Below, piece by piece: positions 52,154 to 60,812 of a stretch of 64,000 nucleotides of DNA. A program made the translations under genes and the position numbers. The stretch is taken from contig NZ_VLLL01000005.1 in assembly GCF_007994225.1 (NCBI RefSeq), positions 1,659,142 to 1,723,141 of the forward strand. Direction: 5' to 3'. Below the pieces are notes generated by a model. The model saw only the letters and a list, made by a program, of their open reading frames with translations, did no database searches and was not told the DNA's origin. Each line of letters begins with the position of its first letter. Position 1 is the stretch's first letter. The DNA is from Stackebrandtia albiflava. Its GTDB lineage: Bacteria; Actinomycetota; Actinomycetes; Mycobacteriales; Micromonosporaceae.

Positions 52154-54472
52154 ATGACGAAGAACAACCGCCTCGGCCGCTGGCTGTCGAACGGTGGAAT
52201 CCGCACCGGCCGATACTCACGGGTGATCCAGCGCGCCGGAAGGGAGGCCGAGCGGTTCCGTGAGATGACCGACGCCGAGTTGACCCGGGCCGCCGAGTCG
52301 CTGCTGGGCGACCCGAGACGCGAACGGGACCGGCTGGTCGACTTCGTGGCGCTGGGACGTGAGGCCGCCGAACGCGCCGTCGGGCTCCGGCCGTTCGACG
52401 TGCAACTCACCGGCGCGCTGTGGATGATGGCCGGCACCGTCGTGGAGATGGACACCGGTGAGGGCAAGACCCTGGCGGGCGCGTTGGCGGCGTCCGGTTT
52501 CGCGCTGCGGGGCCGTTCGGTCCACGTGGTGTCCGTCAACGACTACCTGGCGCGGCGTGACGCCGAGTGGATGGGACCGCTGTACGAACTGCTGGGTGTG
52601 TCGGTCGGCTGGATCGGCGCCGAGTCCACTCCGGACGAACGACGCGAGGCGTACTCCCGCCGCGTCGTCTACGGTTCGGTGTCGGAGTTCGGTTTCGACG
52701 TGCTGCGGGACAACCTGTGCACCGATCCCGACGAACTCGTCACCGGTGACGTCGACGTCGCCCTCGTCGACGAGGCCGACTCCGTGCTGGTGGACGAGGC
52801 GCGCGTCCCGCTGATCCTGGCCGGGAGCGTGGAGACCGGCACCGCGCTGGAACGGGTCACCGAGGTCGTGTCCCGGCTGCGTCCCGGCAGGCACTACCGG
52901 GTCGACGAGGCCGGTCGCGACGTCCACCTGACCCGCGCGGGTGAACGCGCCGTCGAGAAGGCGTACGGCGGCATCGACCTGTACGACGCCGACCAGAACG
53001 GGGCCGTGCTCACCGAGGTCAACCTCGCCCTGCACGCGCGGGCCCTGCTGCGTCGCGACGTCGACTACATCGTGAGAGACGGCCGCGTCGAACTGGTCGA
53101 CGCCTCACGGGGCCGGGTCGCGAAACTACAACGCTGGCCTGACGGGCTCCAGGCCGCCGTCGAGGCGAAGGAGGCGGTGGCCGCCACCGACAGCGGCGAG
53201 GTCCTGGACACCGTCTCGGTGCAGGGCCTGATCCAGCGCTACCCGATGCTGTGCGGCATGACCGGGACGGCGATGCCCGCCGAGGAACAGTTCCGCCGGT
53301 TCTACAACCTCAGCGTGGTCCCGTTGCCGCCGAACCGCCCGTGTGTGCGCGACGACGAACCGGACCGGTTCTATCAGACGGCGGAGGACCGCGACGAGGC
53401 CGTGGTCGCGCACATCGTCGAGCGACACGAGACGGGGCAGCCGATACTGATCGGCACCCTCGACGTGGCCGAGTCACAGCGGCTCGCCGACCGGCTCACC
53501 GAGGCCGGCGTGGGTTGCGTGGTCCTCAACGCCAAGAACGACGCCGACGAGGCCAAGGTGATCGCCTCGGCGGGGCGGCTCGGCGCGGTGACGGTCTCCA
53601 CCCAGATCGCCGGACGCGGCACCGACATCCGGTTGGGCGGCCCGGACGGCACCGAACACGACGAGGTGGTCGCGCTGGGCGGCCTGCACGTGGTCGGCAC
53701 CGGTCACCACAGCAGCAAACGCGTCGACGACCAGTTGCGTGGCAGGGCGGGCCGCCAGGGCGACCCGGGGAGTTCGGTCTTCTTCGCCAGCCTGGAGGAC
53801 GACCTCATCACCCGTCACGTGCCCGGGTTGAGCGGGCCGGGTGACCTGGACGGCAGGATCACCAGTCCCCGTGTCGCCGTCAGGGCGGCACACGCGCAAC
53901 GCATCGCCGAGGGACTCAACCTCGACCAGCACTCCCTCACCTGGCAGTACCACCGGTTGCTGGAACACCAGCGGACGCTCGTCGTCGAGGAACGCGACCG
54001 GCTGCTGCACACCGACGCCGCCGTCGATCGGTTCCGGGAGGCCGCCCCCGACGGGTTCGAGGAGTTGTCCGCGCAGGTCTCCGAGACGGAACTGGCCCGG
54101 GCCGCCCGACTGGTCTGGCTGCACCAGATCGACCGGCACTGGGTGGACCACCTGGCGGTCCTGGCGGATCTGCGGGAGACCATCCACCTGCGGGTACTGG
54201 GCCGGCAGCGCCCCGTCGACGAGTTCCACCGGGAGGCGATCCGGGCGTTCCAGCCGTTGATCTCCCGTGCCGAGGCCGCCGCGGTGGAGACGATGGAGTC
54301 GGTGACGGTGCGGGACGACCGGATCGACGTGGCCGCCGCCGGTGTGGCGCGCCCGTCGGCGACGTGGACGTACCTGGTGACCGACAATCCGTTCGGGACG
54401 GCTCTGGAACGCGACATGCGCGGTATGAGGTCCCGGTTCGGCGGCGGCAACGCCGACGACGCCGACGACTGA
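52154..54472 (+). CDS. secA2: accessory Sec translocase ATPase SecA2
   Basis: The protein has 772 aa from the ATG at 52154 (GGGAG eight bases upstream). DEAD-motor features are 'MDTGEGKTLAGALAA', 'SVNDYLARRDAEWMG', 'DEADSVLVDEARVPLI', 'CGMTGTAMPAEEQF', 'STQIAGRGTDIRLG' and 'QLRGRAGRQGDPG'. It lacks the long C-terminal linker and zinc tail of SecA1, and its length fits actinobacterial SecA2. SecA2 powers export of a small subset of proteins; no dedicated substrate or SecY2 gene adjoins. Confidence 0.92.
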   Translation: MTKNNRLGRWLSNGGIRTGRYSRVIQRAGREAERFREMTDAELTRAAESLLGDPRRERDRLVDFVALGREAAERAVGLRPFDVQLTGALWMMAGTVVEMDTGEGKTLAGALAASGFALRGRSVHVVSVNDYLARRDAEWMGPLYELLGVSVGWIGAESTPDERREAYSRRVVYGSVSEFGFDVLRDNLCTDPDELVTGDVDVALVDEADSVLVDEARVPLILAGSVETGTALERVTEVVSRLRPGRHYRVDEAGRDVHLTRAGERAVEKAYGGIDLYDADQNGAVLTEVNLALHARALLRRDVDYIVRDGRVELVDASRGRVAKLQRWPDGLQAAVEAKEAVAATDSGEVLDTVSVQGLIQRYPMLCGMTGTAMPAEEQFRRFYNLSVVPLPPNRPCVRDDEPDRFYQTAEDRDEAVVAHIVERHETGQPILIGTLDVAESQRLADRLTEAGVGCVVLNAKNDADEAKVIASAGRLGAVTVSTQIAGRGTDIRLGGPDGTEHDEVVALGGLHVVGTGHHSSKRVDDQLRGRAGRQGDPGSSVFFASLEDDLITRHVPGLSGPGDLDGRITSPRVAVRAAHAQRIAEGLNLDQHSLTWQYHRLLEHQRTLVVEERDRLLHTDAAVDRFREAAPDGFEELSAQVSETELARAARLVWLHQIDRHWVDHLAVLADLRETIHLRVLGRQRPVDEFHREAIRAFQPLISRAEAAAVETMESVTVRDDRIDVAAAGVARPSATWTYLVTDNPFGTALERDMRGMRSRFGGGNADDADD

Positions 54473-54490
54473 CCGCCGCAACACCGTGGT

Positions 54491-54508
54491 GGCCGGTCGC
54501 GACCGGCC
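54491..54508. terminator. palindromic hairpin between convergent genes
   Basis: GGCCGGTCGCGACCGGCC is a perfect 18-bp palindrome 19 bp after the secA2 stop, between secA2 and the convergent ATP-grasp gene. Likely a shared terminator without U-tracts. Confidence 0.5.
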
Positions 54509-54613
54509 ATGCGAGTCGCCGTGTGAATCGACCGGTTTCCGGGACCGGTGACCCGTGTGACCGGGGTTCACGGCCGGCTCCCCGGGACGGGCGCGCTCTC
54601 GGATGCGCCGGGA

Positions 54614-55612
54614 CTACAGGGTGAGCTGGTGGCGGTGGGCCGCGGAGGTGATGATCGCGTCGGCGATGTTGCGCAGCCTGCCGTCACCGGGTACCTCCCG
54701 GGCCAGGTCCAGGGTCATGCCGGGCCGGCAGCCCGGGGCGGCGTTGACCTCCAGTAGCCGGATCCGCCCGTCGCCGGTCACCCGGAAGTCCACCCGCGCC
54801 ACGTCCCGGCAGCCCAGCGCCCTCACCATGGTGAGCGTCGCGCGTCGCAACGCGTCGGCGACCCCGGGTGCGAGGTCGGCGCGGACCCGCCCGACCGGGT
54901 GCCGCGTCTTCAACTCCTCGTCCAGTACCGCCCGGTCGGCGGCGTCACCCCGGGGATAGATGTACTCGACGGGTTCCAGCACGCCGTGCATACCGGTGTC
55001 GGCCGCCTCCAGGTATCCGACGGTGACGTCTCGACCGGGGATGAACTCCTCGATCAGGACGCCGTCACCGAATCCCTCCAGTAGGTGTTTCGCCTGTTGG
55101 ACGGCCTCGGTCGCGTTGCCGACGACGTTCGCGGCACTGATGCCGGTCGACCAGCCCTCGAAGTTGGGTTTGACGATCGCGGGCAGGACCAGTGCCCCGG
55201 TGTCGATGTCCTGGACGTCCCGCACGAACTGCCACCGCGGCGTGGGCAGGCCCGCCCGGTGCGCCACCAGTTTGGTGAGGTGCTTGTTGTCCGCGACGGT
55301 CAACACGTTGGCGGGCGAACCCGCGTGCGGTAGTCCCGCGTCCTCGAACAGCATCCGGTACAGCGACTGTCGCCAACCGTTCCGGGGTCCCTCGGCGATG
55401 TTCAACACCAGGTCGGCGCCGCTTCCGGCGACGCGCTCCAGGATGTCGCCGGCCGGGCCGGACACCTCCAGCGCGGACACCCGGTGCCCCAGGCGACCGA
55501 CCGTGTCGACCACCGCCGCGAGATCGTCGTCGGGTGTGAACGCCGGGTCCACCGACCCGGCGGGCGGCGTGTTGTACACGACGGCGACGTGCATCCCGGC
55601 ACCGCCGCTCAC
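54614..55612 (-). CDS. D-alanine--D-alanine-ligase-like ATP-grasp protein
   Basis: The protein has 332 aa. Features are 'LNIAEGPRN' in place of the Ddl 'N..EG' loop, the ATP-binding lid 'VKPNFEGWSTGIS', 'IEEFIPGRDVTVGYLE', and metal ligands in 'ARVDFRVTGDGRIRLLEVNAAPG'. I use the GTG at 55612, whose overlap with the aminomutase stop (GTGA) fits this genome; ATG 55594 is an alternative. Family members form peptide bonds between amino acids. Coupling to a tyrosine-aminomutase-like gene suggests a ligase acting on beta-tyrosine, by inference. Confidence 0.85.
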   Translation of the reverse strand: MSGGAGMHVAVVYNTPPAGSVDPAFTPDDDLAAVVDTVGRLGHRVSALEVSGPAGDILERVAGSGADLVLNIAEGPRNGWRQSLYRMLFEDAGLPHAGSPANVLTVADNKHLTKLVAHRAGLPTPRWQFVRDVQDIDTGALVLPAIVKPNFEGWSTGISAANVVGNATEAVQQAKHLLEGFGDGVLIEEFIPGRDVTVGYLEAADTGMHGVLEPVEYIYPRGDAADRAVLDEELKTRHPVGRVRADLAPGVADALRRATLTMVRALGCRDVARVDFRVTGDGRIRLLEVNAAPGCRPGMTLDLAREVPGDGRLRNIADAIITSAAHRHQLTL

Positions 55613-57246
55613 AGGATCGGCCCGTCCGCGGCGGCCGACGCGGCGGCCAGGACCTCACCGGCGGCCAGGGCCGCGGCCGCCACCTCGATGTCGTCGCTCA
55701 TCCACCGGTCCCGGTCCACGAACGGCACCTTCTCCCGCACCGCGTCGTACACCGCCCTGCCGACGGGGCTGAGCCCCGCACGGCTGTCGGCGATGTCGGC
55801 CGCCTGCGCGGCGGCCAACAGCTCCACGGCGAGGATGCGGTTGTTGTTCTCCCATACCCGGCGGGCGTGGCGCGCCGCGATCAACCCCATGCTTACGACG
55901 TCCTGGTTGTCCCCGTTGGAGGGGATGCTCTGCGTGGAGGCGGGCCCGATGGTGCGGTTCTCGGCGACCAGCGCCGTCGCCGGGTACTGCGCTCCGGCGA
56001 ATCCACTGTTGAGGCCGGGTTCGCCGGCCACCAGGAACTCGGGCAATCCGTCACTGAGGTGCCGGTTGAGCAGGCGATTGGTCTGCCGTTCCGACAGCAC
56101 CCCCAGTTGGGTGAGGGCGATCGTGGCGTAGTCCATGACGAACGCGACCGGCTGGCCGTGGAAGTTGGCGCCGTGGAAGACCTCCTCGATGCCCTCGCCG
56201 CCGAAGAACAACGGGTTGTCGTTGGCGGAGTTCAGCTCGGTTTCGAGGGTGTCGTGGGTGTGGCGCAGCGTGTCCCGGACCGCGCCGAGGATCTGCGGGA
56301 TCGCGCGCAGGGAGTACGCCTTCTGGATGTAGACGCCGGTACGGGTGACGGGACGTCCCTCCTTGCTGTCGGCGGCCTCACGTCGCAGGTCCGCGTGGGA
56401 ACGCAGCAGGCCGCTTCCCCGCGTGAGGGTGCGCAGGTTGGCGGCGCAGGCGATCTGACCGGGATGCGGGCGGGCCAGATCGTGCCCCTCGGGCTGGAAC
56501 GGACCCGCCGAGCAGCGCAGCAGTTCCACCACCAGACCGGTGATGATCTCGGCCTGCCTCACCTGATCCCAGGCCGCCGACATGGTCAGGCAGCCGAGCC
56601 CCGTCATGGCCGAGGTGCCGTTGATCAGGGCGAGCCCCTCCTTGAACCGCAACCGGAGCGGCGTGATGCCGAGGGAACGCAGGACCGTGCCGGTCTCCAC
56701 CGGTTCGCCGTCCCGCAGCAGGTACCCCTCCCCCATGACCGTCGCGGCCATGTGCGCCAACGGCGCCAGGTCGCCGCTGGCCCCCAGTGACCCCATCTGC
56801 GGGATCGCCGGCGTCACCCCCTCGTTCAAGTACAGGGCGAGTCGTTCCAGCAGTTCGGGCCGCACAGCGGAGTACCCCTTGGCCAGCGAGTTGAGCCGGG
56901 CGGCGAGAATCGCGCGGGACTCCGGTTCGGTGAACAGCGGCCCCACCCCGGCGCTGTGGCTGCGCACCAGGTTGGTCTGGAGTTCCACCTCCTTGTCGGT
57001 GTCGACGAGCATGTAGATCATCTCGCCGTAGCCGGTGGTCACACCGTAGACCGGCGTACCACTGGTCACCGTGTCCTCGAACTGGCGGCGGCTGACCTGC
57101 GCGCGTTTCAGGGAGGCTTCGGCTATCTCGCAGCCCACCTCCTGCCGCGCGACGGCACACACGTCGTCCACGCGCAGATTCCCACCGTCGAACACGACGG
57201 TGGCGTCGGTGGCGGTGGCCGACAGGGCCGGTGCGGGACACATCAT
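55609..57246 (-). CDS. MIO-dependent tyrosine 2,3-aminomutase-like enzyme
   Basis: The protein has 545 aa. The MIO cofactor triad is A156-S157-G158 in 'GSLGASGDLAPLAHM', the catalytic Tyr67 lies in 'YGVTTGYGEMIYM', and 'ELQTNLVRSHSAGVGPL', 'NSANDNPLFF' and 'PSNGDNQDVVSMGL' follow. The 'GYGEMIYM' and 'SHSAGVG' text matches, from memory, SgcC4-type tyrosine aminomutases of enediyne pathways better than histidine ammonia-lyase (no hut genes here). The ATG at 57246 has GAGGAG seven bases upstream. Product would be beta-tyrosine, possibly with 4-coumarate as by-product. It overlaps the ATP-grasp gene. Confidence 0.85.
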   Translation of the reverse strand: MMCPAPALSATATDATVVFDGGNLRVDDVCAVARQEVGCEIAEASLKRAQVSRRQFEDTVTSGTPVYGVTTGYGEMIYMLVDTDKEVELQTNLVRSHSAGVGPLFTEPESRAILAARLNSLAKGYSAVRPELLERLALYLNEGVTPAIPQMGSLGASGDLAPLAHMAATVMGEGYLLRDGEPVETGTVLRSLGITPLRLRFKEGLALINGTSAMTGLGCLTMSAAWDQVRQAEIITGLVVELLRCSAGPFQPEGHDLARPHPGQIACAANLRTLTRGSGLLRSHADLRREAADSKEGRPVTRTGVYIQKAYSLRAIPQILGAVRDTLRHTHDTLETELNSANDNPLFFGGEGIEEVFHGANFHGQPVAFVMDYATIALTQLGVLSERQTNRLLNRHLSDGLPEFLVAGEPGLNSGFAGAQYPATALVAENRTIGPASTQSIPSNGDNQDVVSMGLIAARHARRVWENNNRILAVELLAAAQAADIADSRAGLSPVGRAVYDAVREKVPFVDRDRWMSDDIEVAAAALAAGEVLAAASAAADGPIL

Positions 57247-57417
57247 CGACAGTCTCCTCGTCGTCGCATCGTTGCACAGCGTAGCGACGGTCTCGGTGTC
57301 CGGATGGTCGTTGGCGGAAGTCACCGGTGGATCGGGGATATCCACCCGCCGACGTGGTCTCGTGAGGGGCGGCCGCGATCCCGTCCGGGACGAGTGGCCT
57401 GAGGCCCGCACGCCTGC

Positions 57418-57435
57418 CTTCGGACGGCTCCGAAG
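57418..57435 (-). terminator. hairpin after the LuxR-ATPase regulator gene
   Basis: CTTCGGA-CGGC-TCCGAAG, a perfect 7-bp stem with a 4-base loop, 34 bases beyond the regulator stop at 57469 in the 222-bp gap before the aminomutase. Weak terminator candidate. Confidence 0.35.
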
Positions 57436-57468
57436 CCCCTCGTCGGGCGCCGAGCGGGGGCGGTCGGC

Positions 57469-60240
57469 TCAGACCGTCTTCATGGGCACCAGGCCCAGAT
57501 CGGCCAGTGCCGCGGCGCCACGGGCGGCGTCGTCACCGCCCGCCAACACCAGGCTCCGGGCCGCCTGGTACGTGCAGCCGGCGGCCTCGAAGGCTGCGGC
57601 GGTGGCCGCGACCCGCGGCCGGTCGCCGCTCAGCAGCGCGTCCGCTCGTTCCACCAGCGCGGTGGCGACCGGGTTGCCCGCCACGATGCCGCGGGCCTCC
57701 GCGACGAGGCGGCCCGCGTCCACACTGCCCGCCGCCACGGCCGCCTCGACGCGCAACGCGACGTACCAGTGGAACCAGATCCACATGATCCGGCTCCGCA
57801 CCTCCTCCGGTTCCGGCCGCATCCGCGCCAGGGCCTCGTCGGCGCGTCCGTGGTGTAGCAGCGAGATCCCGTCGAACACGGCCCCGTATCCGTGGGTCTG
57901 CCAGGGTGAGTCGTCCAACCGTTCCAGCATCGCCCGCCATTCGCGTCGCGCGTCGTCGTCACCCCGCAGGCCGTGCACCATCGCCACGGCCGCCACCGGT
58001 GGCCCCAGTCCCGCCCTGGCCGGGCTGCCCGAGCGCCGCCACGAGTCGAGGAAGCGGGCACCGTCGGTCACGACCTCGTCGACGCCGCCCGCCAACGCCT
58101 CCGCCACCAGCGACCAGCTCGTCGCGCGGTGCCCGACCTCGGCCAGCAGCGGATGCTCCGCCAGGCGGCGCGCCCACCGCAGCGCGTTCGGCAGGTCACC
58201 GGCACCCAGGGCGGCGGCCATCGAGGTCCCCAGCGCGTCGATGAGTTCGTGGGTGGTGGCGGGACCGTCGGGCGCCGTCTCCAGCAGCGAGAGACGCCGC
58301 CGGGCGATCTCGACGGTGGCGAGCGGGTCGCCCGCCCAGCTGCGTGTGACGGTGAGGGTGTCGAGTGCGGCGGATTCGGCGAGCGGATCACCGGTGACAC
58401 CTGCCAGAGCGACAGCCCGTTCGGCGCGGCGGATCGTCGCCGAGACGACGGACTCCGACGAGTCGCCGGCCCCGAACGCCTCTACGAGGGTCCGGCCGGC
58501 CTCGGCCAGCGCGACCGCCGCCACCGCGGCGGGATCGTCGCCGGCGATCTCCCGTGCCCGCGTGATCAACGCCTCGGCCTCCTCCTGGGGAGGCGTCCGC
58601 GCGAACTTGGTGTCGAACCGGTACAGGGTGGTCGCGGCCGTCGCCAGGTCGGTCGCGGCCCCGGGAAGGTCACCCGCCCGCCCGGCGGCGTCCGCCGCGG
58701 CCCGGTGCAGGCGGTACATGTCCTCGCCGTTCATCCGGCACCCGGCCACGGCCGCCGCCCGTCGCAGGATCGCGGCGGCGGCCGCCGGGTCGTCGGCCAA
58801 CACGGCCGCCTGTTCGTGTCGCTGCTGCGATTCACCGAGCAGGTTGCGGGCGAAGGCGAGCGTGGCGAGGTCGGTCGCCAGGCGGTGGGCATCCGGGCGC
58901 AGGTCCGGCCGGTCGGCGGCCCAGGACAGGGCGGTGCGGAACTCGTCGGCCACCGCGTCGAACCCGCCACGGTCGGGCGGTCCGGCGACCAGTCGTTCGG
59001 TCGTCGCCAGGCACCAGCGGAGGTGCGCGGCGCGGACGTCGGCGGTCTCGCCGGCTTCGCCGAGCCGTTCGACGCCGTATCGGCGGATGGTCTCCAGCGC
59101 CCGGTACTCGGTGCCGCGCGGGGAGGCGGTGACGGTGAGCAGGCTCTGTTCGGCGAGCCTGGCCAGTCCCTCCGCGGTGATGCCCGGTTCGCTCGCGGTC
59201 ACCTCCGCCGCCTCCACGGCGGTGAACGGGCCGACGAACACCGACACGCGACGCAGGAGTGCCCGGTCGTCGGGTTCCAGGAGCGCGTGACTCCAGTCGA
59301 GGGCGGCCCGTACCGAGCGGTGGCGATCGTCGGCGCGGGATCCGCCGGCCAGCATCCGCAGCGGGTCGGACAGCCCGGCGTCGAGACCGTCAAGGCCCAG
59401 TGAGGGCCAGCGGGCGGCGGCCAGTTCGATCGCCAACGCCATCCCGTCCAGTCGTTCGCAGAACTCCGCGATCCGGTCCCGCAGGGCGTGGTTCGGAGGC
59501 CACCCGCCCGCCGCCGCGCGGTCCATGAACAGTGCGACCGCGTCGGACGCACCCGCGCCCTCCAGCGACAGGGGCGGCACCGGGTACACCCGTTCGAACG
59601 GCACCATCAGGCGGGCGCGGCTGGTCGCCAACACCGTCAACCGTGGGCATCCGGCCAGCAGTCGTTCGATGAGGCGTGCCGCGCCGTCGCGGACCTGTTC
59701 GCAGTTGTCGAGTACGAGCAGGGCGTGGCGGTCGGTCACCGCCGAGACCAGCGACTCGTCCAGGCCCGCCCCCGGCTGCTCACCGATGCCGAGCGCTCCG
59801 GCGACGGTGGCCGCGACCATGTCGGGATCGGTGGTGGACACCAGGTCCACGAACCAGACGCCGTCGGGGTGGGGGGCGTCGGAGGCCACCGCCAGCGCGA
59901 GCCGGGTCTTCCCCACTCCCCCGGGTCCCACGGCGGTCACCTGGCGATGGCGGCCGATCATGTCCGCGAGCGTGGAACGTTCTCGTTCCCGCCCGACGAA
60001 CGACGTCAACGGTGCCGGCAGGGGTGGCCGCCGGTGTCCGGGTTCGGCGTCGCCGGCCCGGGCGGCGTACCGCGCCAGTACCCGCCGGTCCGAGGCTCCC
60101 AGTTTGCGGAGGAGCGAGGACACGTGGCTCTCCACGGTGCGCACCGAGATGAAGAGGCGTGCCGCTATCTCGGCGTTGCCGAGGTGTTCCCCCAGCAACG
60201 CCAGCACCTCCGCCTCCCGCGTGGAGACCTCCACCGTCAC
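57469..60240 (-). CDS. LuxR-type regulator with ATPase and TPR-like domains
   Basis: The protein has 923 aa from a GTG at 60240 with GGAGG eight bases upstream; the frame extends further but lacks a comparable site. The N-terminal LuxR/GerE helix-turn-helix reads 'LSTREAEVLALLGEHLGNAEIAARLFISVRTVESHV'-like with 'NAEIAARLFISVRTVESHV'. Then come a P-loop ATPase ('VGPGGVGKTRLALAV', 'HALLVLDNCEQV', 'RLTVLATSRARL') and about 500 residues of helical repeats. The HTH-first order is unusual relative to LAL regulators, where the HTH is C-terminal. It lies upstream of the aminomutase on the same strand. Confidence 0.88.
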   Translation of the reverse strand: MTVEVSTREAEVLALLGEHLGNAEIAARLFISVRTVESHVSSLLRKLGASDRRVLARYAARAGDAEPGHRRPPLPAPLTSFVGRERERSTLADMIGRHRQVTAVGPGGVGKTRLALAVASDAPHPDGVWFVDLVSTTDPDMVAATVAGALGIGEQPGAGLDESLVSAVTDRHALLVLDNCEQVRDGAARLIERLLAGCPRLTVLATSRARLMVPFERVYPVPPLSLEGAGASDAVALFMDRAAAGGWPPNHALRDRIAEFCERLDGMALAIELAAARWPSLGLDGLDAGLSDPLRMLAGGSRADDRHRSVRAALDWSHALLEPDDRALLRRVSVFVGPFTAVEAAEVTASEPGITAEGLARLAEQSLLTVTASPRGTEYRALETIRRYGVERLGEAGETADVRAAHLRWCLATTERLVAGPPDRGGFDAVADEFRTALSWAADRPDLRPDAHRLATDLATLAFARNLLGESQQRHEQAAVLADDPAAAAAILRRAAAVAGCRMNGEDMYRLHRAAADAAGRAGDLPGAATDLATAATTLYRFDTKFARTPPQEEAEALITRAREIAGDDPAAVAAVALAEAGRTLVEAFGAGDSSESVVSATIRRAERAVALAGVTGDPLAESAALDTLTVTRSWAGDPLATVEIARRRLSLLETAPDGPATTHELIDALGTSMAAALGAGDLPNALRWARRLAEHPLLAEVGHRATSWSLVAEALAGGVDEVVTDGARFLDSWRRSGSPARAGLGPPVAAVAMVHGLRGDDDARREWRAMLERLDDSPWQTHGYGAVFDGISLLHHGRADEALARMRPEPEEVRSRIMWIWFHWYVALRVEAAVAAGSVDAGRLVAEARGIVAGNPVATALVERADALLSGDRPRVAATAAAFEAAGCTYQAARSLVLAGGDDAARGAAALADLGLVPMKTV

Positions 60241-60379
60241 CGTGCGCTCCTCCGTGTCCGTGTCCGTGTCGTCGAGTCCGTGGCGGAGTCCGTGGTCGCC
60301 ACGGATGTGGATCCGCCGTGCGACGGGGATCGTTGCCACCACACCGGGTCCCCGCGACCCACGATCACAGGGAGCGATC

Positions 60380-60736
60380 ATGACCGATTCGACCACCATG
60401 GGGATCAAGACGGTCCTGCATCCGGTCACCGATCTGGCGAAGGCCAAGGACCTGTACGCCGCGCTGCTCGGAGGCCCACCGCAGACCGACGGGCCATACT
60501 ACGTCGGCTTCGACGCCGGAGGCCAGCACGTCGGCCTGGTCCCCGGGGGAGGCCCGCAGGCCATGACGTCGCCGGTGGCCTACTGGCACGTCGCCGACAT
60601 CGAGGCGAAGCTGGCGGAACTGACGGCGGCGGGCGCGACCGTACGCGAAGCCGCCCACGACGTCGGCGGCGGGCGTCTGGTGGCCGCCGTCACCGACCTG
60701 GACGGCAACGTACTCGGACTGATCCAGGACCGCTGA
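60380..60736 (+). CDS. VOC family protein
   Basis: The protein has 118 aa from the ATG at 60380 (GGGAG six bases upstream). The single glyoxalase-like module opens 'VLHPVTDLAKAKDLYAALLG' and closes 'AAVTDLDGNVLGLIQD'. This small form is common in actinobacteria. It is divergent from the LuxR regulator and is followed 76 bp later by a larger VOC gene. Confidence 0.88.
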   Translation: MTDSTTMGIKTVLHPVTDLAKAKDLYAALLGGPPQTDGPYYVGFDAGGQHVGLVPGGGPQAMTSPVAYWHVADIEAKLAELTAAGATVREAAHDVGGGRLVAAVTDLDGNVLGLIQDR

Positions 60737-60812
60737 ACACCGCACCGCACACCGGCGCGGACGGTACGGTCCGCGCCGGTATCCCCCTCCCTCCCACCCC
60801 GAAGGAACCGCG

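Noticed and set aside
54491-54508. 18-bp perfect palindrome considered as an operator
   Set aside because: It lies between two convergent gene ends, so a terminator is the simpler reading.
55609-57246. Annotation of the MIO enzyme as histidine ammonia-lyase (hutH)
   Set aside because: No hut genes adjoin, and the GYGEMIYM and SHSAGVGPL text matches tyrosine aminomutases better; a lyase activity cannot be fully excluded.
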